A program made the position numbers and the translations under genes. DNA of 64,000 nucleotides from Tipula vernalis (lineage: Eukaryota > Arthropoda > Insecta > Diptera > Tipulidae): positions 186,164,015 to 186,228,014 of the forward strand of contig OY282558.1 of NCBI GenBank assembly GCA_958295665.1. The letters are read 5' to 3'. The notes below the pieces were generated by a model, which worked only from the letters and a program-made list of their open reading frames with translations, did no database searches and had not been told where the DNA came from. Shown one piece after another: positions 54,836 to 64,000 of the stretch (positions are counted from its first letter, which is position 1; the number at the start of each line of letters is the position of its first letter).

Positions 54836-57220
54836 TAACACTCCAAAAATTATTTAGGCAGTTAAATTTCCGGAAAAGGAAGATCTAATTTTTCAAATAT
54901 TCTGGAAAATTTTAAAATTAGAATGGAAATCTCCATTTTTCAGAATATTTCAAAACTAAATCTTCTAAAATAAAGATTTAATTTTGAAATCGCCTGGAAA
55001 ATGAGGATTTCCATACTAATTTTAAAAAAAAAATTCCATTTTCCAGAACATTTTAAAATTAAATCTTCCTTTTCAAGCAAAAATATTTTTATTCATTTTT
55101 GGAAAACGGAAATTTAATTTCTGGACTTTTCCAAAATATTTCAAAATTAAAACTTCATTTTCCAAATTATAACTTTCTGAAGTACATACACATATACACA
55201 TATATGAAATAAAGATAAAACTTTGGGTTTTATTTAATTTTTTTTTTGCGAATTTTACGTTTCTTAATTTGAGGATTTCATTATGCAATAAATCCCGAAA
55301 GTAGTGAAGCGAAATAAATCCTAAAATTTTTATTTTTATTGCATATATACAAATTTTTATTCTGGAAAATGAAAATTTAATTTTGAAATCTGAAAATAAA
55401 TTGTTCCAGAAAATTGAACAGTGAAACAAATCTTCAAAATATTTTTCGGGGTGTTATTTCATTTGCGATATTTGAGGAACACTAACTAACATAATGAAAT
55501 AAGTCCCCAACGCTCCAAAAATTATTTGGAGTTTTGGAAAGATTTAATTTTAAAATATTCTGGAAAATTGTGGTTTAATTTTAAAATAACAATGGAAAAC
55601 TCCGTTTTCAGAAGTTTTGGGAAAGGAAGTTTTGATTTTGAAATCTTCTAGAAAATGGAGATTTCCATTCGATTTTTGAAATTAAATATCCATCTTCCAG
55701 AATGTTTTAAAATTAAACCTTTCTTTTGCTGGAAAATGAAAATGTAAATTGTGAGAAATGGAGATTTAAATCCTTTTCCAAAATATTTCAAAATTAAAAC
55801 TTCATTTTTCAAAATATATTATAATTTCTGAAAATTAATTATAATTTCCAGAAGTTATAATATAATCCATTAAACTCGTATAATGAAATAACTTCCCAAG
55901 TTAAGAAATGTAAAAACTACCTAAAAAAATATGAAATAAATCCCCAAAATAGTAATGTGAAAGGATTGGATTGCACTCGATGTCTCAAATAAGAATAATC
56001 ACACAGAAAAATCAATCTCACAAAATCAAATTTTTTAATTATACCAAATTAAAAGTGGGGACTACCGTACTCCATACTCCCGCTTGACGATTTATTAAAA
56101 TGCCAATATTATTAGAAATTTGAACGTTTTTGAAAAAATTTTATTTTTTGTAGTTATTCATATACTAAAATAAAGAACTCCCCAAAGCCGCTTGGCGTTG
56201 AAGCCTTTGTGTCTGTTTCACGTATTCGCTTAGCATTGGTCCTCTCCGCACAAGGATGGCAAGAAATTATGTACTTAGCATCTTTTGTTCTGAAGTAGTT
56301 TATCGTATTTATCAAATATGTATTTGGGGTCTTATGGCACTTTACTTTGTGTTTTTCGAGATTTTTTTGGGGGGATTTTTATTGTTGGGATTTCGAGGTG
56401 CTCCCAAAGTGAAATACATAAATCCGGAAATTTTTAGTTTTATTTGATATACTCCAAAAATTTATATTCTGAAAACTAAAGATATAATTTTGAAATATTC
56501 TGGAAAAGGGAGATTTCCATCCTAATTTTAAAATTAAATCTCCCTTTTTCAGCAAAATTATTTTTATTAATCCCAGCGCGCCAGAATTAACAAAAGTATT
56601 TTTGCAATGGAAATGGAAGATCTAATTGTAAAATTAGAATGGGAACCTCTATTTTCCAGAACATTTAAAAAAAATCATTTTAATCTTCCTTTCAACATTT
56701 TAACCTTCCCCTAAGTCTTCAAATTAACTTTTTAGGTATTATTTCTTATACGATATTTGAAGAATAATTTCATAATGAAATAATTTCTCAAAATAATAAA
56801 AGCGAAATCCTAAAAAAATGAACTAATTCGATTTTAGTAAGTTTTGAATTACCAAAGTAATATTGGGAACTTATTCCATTTATGGTTTGGGCCCATTTCC
56901 TGCAGCGCACTTAACCCTTATTATTTTGATGCACGTTAGATTCGTTGACGCGTTTTTTATGGTTCCCCGTTAAAACGACAAAACGTAAAATGACACGTGA
57001 TAAACTACACTGACAAAATGACACATTGATAAAACGACACACGATTTATTTTTTTTTTAATTCTGGAAAAGGAAGATTTAATTTTAAAATTAGAATGAAA
57101 TTTCTGGAAAAAAGAGATTGGATTTGTGGGAAAAGAATATAATATTTTATTTTTTTATATTTTGGACCTTCCTTTTCCAGAATTTTTGAAAAAGGAAAAT
57201 TTAGTTTTGAAATATACTGA
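54836..57220. repeat. Degenerate array of TTCTGGAAAAT / ATTTTCCAGAA motifs in both orientations
   Basis: Motifs like ATTCTGGAAAATGGAGATTT and AATTTTAAAATTAAATCTTC recur every 30-60 bases, alternating with their complements, in two blocks (54840-55850 and 56430-57220). The recurring TTCTGGAA fits the TTCnnGAA heat-shock-element pattern, but the phase between copies is irregular. It is probably an old, self-complementary simple repeat. Confidence 0.6.
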
Positions 57221-57500
57221 AAAATGTTGAAATGCTTTGTCATTTTATCATGGGTAAAATCTTTTGTCGTTTTATCCCAAGTTTAAAACTAACCGTTTTT
57301 TTAGTATTTAGTGACATGTGGGGGTCATCTTTTATTGTAACCGTAATAACTCTCTTTGGGATACTGTGAAATAAATTTAGAATAAATTCCCAATGATTTA
57401 ATCCCAAAACTCTTCGGCAATTCCTCCAACTTGACACGAAATTACATCAACTTGATGTAATATAAAATTGTTCCCAATTATTATTAACAACCAATCAATG

Positions 57501-57806
57501 TCAAAGCAGCCCTATTTCATTTGGTTTAATTTCCTTGAAATCCACTAATTTTTTGTTTTTGCAAATTCGTTCTCGTACAGTGCTGGGATGTTCTAACATC
57601 ACTATTTTCGATATTCGATACGCTTTATGTCCCTTTTTCCATGAACAAAGTTGCCCATTATTTCGCTTCCTCCTGAATTCCATTGCGAATAAAAGTTTGT
57701 CCAGCCTGAATTCCATTGCGAATAAAAGTTTGTCAGTCAAAATAAAGGGAGATAAAAATATAAAATCGGTGGTTGTGTGAAAGAAACACAAAACGAAGTC
57801 AGTCAA
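57501..57806 (-). other. Unrecognised 101-codon ORF with an in-frame 33-bp duplication
   Basis: The ORF contains LDKLLFAMEFR twice in tandem (DNA copies 57672-57701 and 57705-57734). RRKRNNGQLCSWKKGHKAYR and ISKIVMLEHPSTVRERICKN are basic and could be DNA-binding. No family is recognised. Part of it (57580-57665) recurs inverted at 58546-58634, suggesting a transposon fragment rather than a host gene. Confidence 0.3.
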
Positions 57807-58634
57807 GATTTTACTTACATCAAATGTGTGTTTGTATTAGTGGATCGCCATAATTATGGTCAAAAATTATCAAAATCGAAGTCATTTTATGGTTATCCAA
57901 CTAATATATGCACACAAATTTTGTGTACGAACGCAAATTTTTTTCCGCACACTAAGTTAATTAAAAGTTTGTTATTTTTATGGAAAGTGTCATAATTTTT
58001 TTTGGCGGTTGCTTCTAAAATAGCTGTGATAATAAAAAAATATAAAGTTTGTATACAGTTAAATTGTGATGAATTGTGATCAATTGTGATAATATCGCTA
58101 AATACTATTATTGGCATTTTAATAAAGTGATGTTTTTTTTTTTTAATAATTTATTGGCGGCGAAAAAGCCAAATTAAAACTCCAAGTGATAACCAAAAAT
58201 TTATTTTTTTATTTTTATTTTTTGCTGTCGCTGTCAAAATTTATCAAGATATTTGTGCTATAAAAAAAATAAAAAAAAACATGCTTTATCTTTGTCACTC
58301 CAATGGATTTTTTTTTTTTGTTGTCTTCTTTCGACTTGAAGTCAGTTCAGTCAATTATTCACAGTGGAATTCAGGCTTTACGCTCATCTATTGCGATCTC
58401 AGCCTATTAGAATAAATTTCTTTACTACCTTTTTTCAACATAATCGACAAAGTATCACAAAAAATTTTTGTAGTGATAAAGTGATGAAGAAATAGCAGGC
58501 TGAATCGAAAATACTTAGATAATAATAGGAAAAACGTCATTAAATAAGTGAAAGATAATGCGATTTTGTTCTTGAAAAAAGAGACATAAAGCGTATCGAA
58601 TATCGAAAATAGTGATGTTAGAACATCCCAGCAC
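57580..58634. repeat. Inverted repeat pair, ~88-bp arms, ~880-bp spacer
   Basis: Arm 57580-57665 (GTGCTGGGATGTTCTAACAT...) matches the reverse complement of 58546-58634, nearly perfectly over the outer 52 bases and less well inward. The spacer holds only AT-rich sequence with a poly-T run at 58129-58143. Outer ends do not continue the match. It could be a partial transposon pair or an inverted duplication. Confidence 0.7.
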
Positions 58635-59520
58635 AGTTTTCACTAATTTTTTGTGTGCACACTTCTTGAACAACCTAATTTTTGTTTTATTTTTACCGTA
58701 CCTATATCCCTTAATCTTTTTAATGTTCGGCGTATGAATTTGCGGTTTATACCAATCGACTGCAACCTTTTAAGAATACCACGTTTTATAAAACCTTGCT
58801 GATGCAATTTTAAAACAAGTTGACGGACGTGTCGCTTCCATTTTAATTATAAAAAATCACCCGTTATCATCATGGTAATTGGTTTTTCATAGCCTACTAA
58901 GATTTAATAATTTTAAGGTCATTGCAGTAACTCAATACGATCTTGAAGAAAGTACTTTGGTGAATGAAAAATCTTTAAAAACAAGACAAAAAGTAGCATT
59001 CTTAGGTAAATTAATCTACCAAGTGAAGTTCTATGAACCTAAACACTTTCTTGAAAAAAGTCGTTAATTCAAAATGATGGTCAAGGGACGTCTCTTTAAA
59101 AAAAACTCATAATGACTATAAAGACATTTTGCAGCAGGTATTACTTGAAGTACAATTAGAAATAACTTCAATGATAAAACTTTGGATAAATTATTCTTTT
59201 TGTAAGCCTAAATATGAATCGTTTTTTTGGCTTACGCGAAGTGTACAATTTAAAGTGACAATATGCTTTAGAATTAAAAGATTAAAGCAACTCTTCCTGA
59301 ATAACGAAATTCCGGGATAAGGAAGGTCCGGGATAATTGCAATCACTAATATGGGTGCAACGTTTATTACATAATATATTGTGTGTTTATTATTTGGCAT
59401 TAAACAGAAAGTGAAGTGATCAGCAGAAACTAGTTTTAGATACTTTTATTATATAATGGTTCATATCATCATAACTTAGCGCCTGAAACTTATATACCTA
59501 GAATTATTTTACAACAAATA
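58635..59520. other. AT-rich stretch
   Basis: Short ORFs here show no family signature. No repeat or regulatory pattern is recognised. Confidence 0.4.
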
Positions 59521-59529
59521 AATAATAAA

Positions 59530-60290
59530 TATTAGGCTGTTCCAAAATAAATGTCCGAATTCGATAGGAAACTTTGAAGGATCGTAACTCAGCTGATAAT
59601 GAACATTTTTAATCGAAGTAAGCAACATAAATGCTTCAACACACTTCTGCCAACGAGATACAGACATGATCATAGAAGTGCTTCTCATTGACGAAGTGTC
59701 TGGGGAGTATGGTGGATGAGGTAGGGTTTCGTAGTCCAGTTGATTCAGTTTGCATACGGCAGCAGAATCGGCCACCTTCGGTTGACCAATGCAGGCTGAA
59801 GTTTACAAAGTTTCTCGTGCGTCGTGTCCAGTTCGTCATAGTACTGCTCCTCTGTGATTGTTTCACCAGGTTTCAGAAGTGGTAGTGCATAGTCTTCTTC
59901 GAGTGACGCTTGGCTTTGGGAAATGCTTAGAAGGATCACCTTGGTCCAGCACTGCTCCGATCGTTTACGATTGTCGTACAGGAACCACTTTTTGTGGCAC
60001 GTAACAATACGGTCGAGAAAAGGGTCGTTTGTATAGCGTAGAAGCACTGTGGAGCTGATATCCTATCGGCGAATTCGTGCAGAACCCATTTTCCATAAAC
60101 TCTCGCACCGTTACATGGGGATCACGTTCTACCATAGTCTTCAGAACAGCATCGTTCCTGTTCATCGAAAGTCTTATCTCCGTTACACAACTTTTCGAAC
60201 CATCGTCGAATGATAGATTTGGCAGCATTATTTCCAAGTTTGAACTCTTAATGAAATAAATAGTCGGACGAAAGTTGCATTTCTTCATCG
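59530..60290 (-). pseudogene. Decayed mariner transposase (irritans-like)
   Basis: On the minus strand, in three frames: LSMNRNDAVLKTMVERDPHV (N-terminal HTH end, about 60170), LLRYTNDPFLDRIVTCHKKW and LYDNRKRSEQCW (first catalytic region, with the usual DEKW changed to HKKW), LLKPGETITEEQYYDELDTT, LQPALVNRRWPILL, and LNQLDYETLPHPPYSPD with the last catalytic Asp. The second Asp region (HDNARPH-like) is garbled. A candidate terminal repeat, TTAGGCTGTTCCAAAATAA, lies at 59534. It differs in sequence from the mariner at 8371. Confidence 0.85.
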
Positions 60291-60299
60291 TTCGTATTG

Positions 60300-63200
60300 G
60301 CAGCTACAGGAACGTTAGGCAAAAAATAAATAAAAAGCAACTAATTGGCTTAGTTAGGGAAAGGTTTGCTGAAAATTACTATATATTACCTTAAATAACT
60401 GGTTACCGCAAAATTAACAGGTATAGTGATAGACAAAACATTACACTTCGAAAATTGGGCATTTATTTCAGAACTACCTATTACAACAATGGAATTTTTA
60501 ATATTCAGAGAAAAATCAAAATTTTTAATTTTTAATAAGATGCTGCGAACACACGATAGGATTGTTTCTAAGAGCCAAGAACTATCAACAATTAGGCCCA
60601 CTTCAGCCGATTAAGACATTATTTATTTTTAATTTATTATAAACAATATACGAGTTAGGTTGTTTTTTTTAAGTTCCTTAAAACAAAAGAAAATCTTACA
60701 TACTTTTGTAATAAGTACCAAAATAATCATTTTAACTTAACTTTCTTGATCAAAAACCAGAACATATTACACTGAAATCTCGATATATCGAAGCCAAAGA
60801 ACCCGGAGTAATTAATTCGCCATAATGGAATTTCGTTATAATGAATTTATGAAAATGAAAAATTTCCTTATTTTACTTCCTTAACTCATTTGATTTGTCA
60901 TAGTGAATTCAATGTGTAAAATTTTTTTTTTACTTTTGGCCAGTTTTTTGGAAATCGGACAAACATCATAAAACCAACAAATAATAATGCACCTTGTGTG
61001 TGTGTGTGTGTGTGTGTGTGAATATCGACTAGAAAAAAATAAAAAATAAAATCAAAACCAAATCTATATACATATCTGTTTTATTTATGCAAAGTGTTTG
61101 TTTGTTGTTTTTAAACTGGCTCAGGTCAGATCTTTCAATCCATAAGACCAGTGAGTTATATTTTTCCAGAAAAAACCCACAGAAACTTCTCGATGGAACT
61201 CCTGGGGCACTGGATAGGTTATGTTATTTCACAAAAAGTTATTGGTAATATTTAATAGTAATTTTTATATTTATTAAAGTTATTATTGTTAAAAATGTGT
61301 TCACGTTATAAAATGGCGTAGATTCATATCTTTAGTGCACGACAAATTATGGATCGCTCAAATAATGTCGAGCAGATCCTGAATCTTTTTTAACAACGTG
61401 TTTTTTATAAATCGTAAAAAAGGCAATTCCTTCGCTCTGTGCATGAAATTATGGGCCTTATCCGAAATTACGCAGTACCCGGAACCACTTATTACGATTT
61501 AACTTATCCACTTTTTTAGGTCTATTCCGTAATGCGTATTGCGTACAGAACAAGACTATTTATGCAAAATGGATAAATAAAATACGATATTATACGATTA
61601 AAAGAAATTCCGGTAAGAATGAAAACGAAAATCACACACGAGCAAAATCAACAAAGTTTGCATATGTAGGTGACTCGAATAAAATGAAATGGAAATATTT
61701 TTGAAACAAAGCCAAAAATTGTAGCTTACTAATGCATAAACATTGTTAACAAATTTAGTATTTGCTCATGCTGTTACTGGGCTTGGTAGTTTAAGCGGAG
61801 CATAAACAATATAAAAGCTATAGAAGTGTTAAGCAAAATGTTTGACATTTTTCAATGATGCGTGCTACATAGAGAAGGTTTGCTGTATTAAGTTAACGAA
61901 GCTATATACTTTGCTCTGGCTCACCGAGACATAACCCATCAATGAGAAAAGTTATATGACTCGATGCCAATAAATTATCGAAGATATAAAATTTGTAAAT
62001 TTCGTTTTGGTTCTATACGCATATATCGATCCGGTTCTACTAGGAATTTTTTACCATTTAATGATAATGATTCATCCTCCAAATCAAAATTAGATTCCGA
62101 TATTGATTATCTGAATAAAAATGTAACTTAATTTAAATACTGAGCGAACAATCGCGACCCTTCAGGATATATTACAATCGACGATGATTAATAAGATATT
62201 GTAAGAATGAGCATTTCAAAAATGTTATAGCAGAAGGATCTTCTTATTTGTGACAATTGTATAACTGCAGATTAAATTGCATAATATTTTAATACTTTAA
62301 AAGAGGGTGACAATATTTAATGTGAGACTAACCATTTTTAAACCATTTTTTTATATTGTACTTACATACATAAATTTTTCTAACTTGCTAAACACGTTGA
62401 ATATACTAATATTTATACATACTCGTAACATTCATTTTCCTTTAATTTATCCAGAAATAATATTTAATTTGATCTTAATAATTACAAGAAATGTGTTTTA
62501 TTTTTAACAAGGGACATTTTTGAACTATATAAACACTATTTTATGACTCATCAAAACCACTTCAATCATCATTTTCCATTCAATAATTAAGGAATGCGTA
62601 TTTTATTTTACTTTATTATTAATAAAATAGAAGTTAATCAATAAATATAAATTTCGTGATCATAATATTAAAAAATCTAGAGAATGTATGAATGTGAAAA
62701 ATCTAATGTCGCAGATACTCCGTACTCAATACCACAGATCCATTTTAATCATTTTTTTATTAATTCAAAATCAAAATCGAAAAACATAAAATTAAACGTT
62801 GACCTATGCCAATAGGTATTAAATTATTAGACAAATATATCATTATACCTGTAAATGCGCCGCCACCCATAACGAAAAAAAAAACAAATAAATTTAGACC
62901 AAAAATTAATTACAAACCACACCAGTAGAAAAATATTTTGAAGGAGCCGTCATCATTTTCCAAAAGCTTTCATTTTTTTCTTTTTTAATTCAATCGGATA
63001 CTTTCATACATACACATTCATTTCGATTACATAAAAGAAGCAATAAAATGAAAGGAAAATGGCAAGGGAAATGAAAAATAAAATGACGCAGAAATATGGA
63101 GGACTTTGTATTATATGAGTCATTGTTTTTCCTTCAGCACAATACATATGTAAGTCGTAAGTATATAAATATGTATATTGAGGAATTACAGAAGAAAAAG

Positions 63201-64000
63201 AAAAATTCTATTGGGAAAAATGCAATCATGATGTGATTGTACCGAAATCAAATTTGAAGTACAAATGAATCACATGCTACACATGCTTTACACACATAAT
63301 ATATTTATTTAAATTGTCTGATCTCTGATTTGTAAACGACATGTTATACATTTTCCCTGAGATCTGAGATAGTACTTATGTACCTAAATGCGATCGCAAG
63401 ATGTGATAAATTTTACTGCCTCGACGGTAGACATCGACTCGTAATGGTGGCAACTAGGTAAAACAGACAAATGCACATTATATTCTACTGATGACGGCTG
63501 TTGAAAATAGAAAAACGAAAATAAACCAGAAATGAGGTGGATATTTATGTATGTACATACAGCTTTTAAGTTTTTTTTGGTGTGGTAAGAGGATGGTGCA
63601 GGCGGACAATGATGAATCCATAAAGAAAGAAGGTGATTTGGATTTGTGTGTGTATTTTTTATATGTACAAAATACGTTGTTTTTTTTTTTTTTTGGTGTT
63701 TTTCTATATCGATTCTTTGTTCGGCGTCTAACCGGCGCACAATACGAGTACTAAAAAGAAAAAACAGAAAGAAAATTGAAAATTGTCCGATTCCAACCCG
63801 ACGAATTTTCACAGTATTATTAGTATCCTTTTTCCATTTCAAATTTATATCGCGCAGTTCATTTTCAAAGTGTAACGTGTAACAACATACACATACAGCA
63901 GGGATAAAGTTCTTTTTATTAAAAATTAATCCGAAAAGGAAAAAGAATATTGTACATTTATATAAGTTTTTCATATATTATATTGTTGTTGTTAAATTGA
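60300..64000. other. AT-rich intergenic or intronic stretch
   Basis: No gene is supported. A (TG)n microsatellite lies at 60994-61020 and a poly-T run at 63680-63695. A 196-codon minus-strand ORF (63384-63974) is low-complexity and unsupported. Confidence 0.45.
60994..61020 (+). repeat. (TG)n microsatellite
   Basis: About 13 uninterrupted TG dinucleotides. Confidence 0.9.

Noticed and set aside
60780..60910. Possible pogo/Tigger remnant (AATCTCGATATATCGAAG...)
   Set aside because: Resembles decayed TIR sequence but no partner end or TSD was found.
62828..62878. Minus-strand ATGGGTGGCGGCGCATTTACAG followed by GTATAATG as a tiny first coding exon
   Set aside because: The GC-rich codons and donor are suggestive, but only seven codons are covered, no second exon was found and no protein family is recognised.
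63384..63974. 196-codon minus-strand ORF
   Set aside because: Low-complexity, rich in Lys, Phe and His runs arising from AT-rich and TG/CA sequence; no domain, and overlapping ORFs on the other strand are equally open.

Overview
The window is animal nuclear DNA, most likely from an insect and probably a fly (inference). The evidence is AT-rich sequence, two host genes with short GT-AG introns, a TATA box plus TCAGTT initiator at arthropod spacing, and Drosophila-type copia primer-binding sites (GGTTATGGGCCCAG). No operons, phage or plasmid features are present. About two thirds of the window is transposable elements, many inserted into one another. They can be unpicked from their target-site duplications (TSDs).

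Layout. 1-2807: minus-strand copia element with a 1.25-kb internal inversion. 2808-5219: degenerate repeats and a gypsy scrap. 5220-10888: second, nearly full-length copia element with TSD GGCGG, carrying a MITE in gag and a mariner in RT. About 11640-16700: Tc1-like element split by a 3.08-kb hAT element with an almost intact four-exon transposase gene. 17665-20189: secreted DPP4-family serine peptidase gene (minus). 20480-26960: at least three decayed Ty3/gypsy elements in both orientations. 27245-28000: short non-autonomous LINE derivative. 28432-32850: LOA-like LINE. 33122-34625: Sec12/PREB gene (minus). 36255-47565: complex LINE region, tandemly duplicated. 47566-64000: mostly non-coding AT-rich DNA with an ORF1 fragment, a foldback element, one possible 5' coding exon of an unidentified gene, an array of TTCTGGAA-like motifs and a decayed mariner.

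The most unusual object is at 39687-40905. It is a 1.22-kb insertion with an 11-bp TSD, made of a 418-bp unit repeated in tandem and inverted. Each unit carries a hammerhead-ribozyme-like core (GUC cleavage site, CUGAUGA, GAAA, and a CCAG/CUGG stem). This architecture resembles retrozymes or Penelope-type terminal repeats.

That element and three other elements lie inside one CR1/Jockey-like LINE. A 6,934-bp block containing most of this nest was tandemly duplicated, and the second copy then lost 2,767 bp.

The two host genes are unrelated: a secreted peptidase, and the ER guanine nucleotide exchange factor that starts COPII budding. The rest is a record of layered transposition, truncation and rearrangement.
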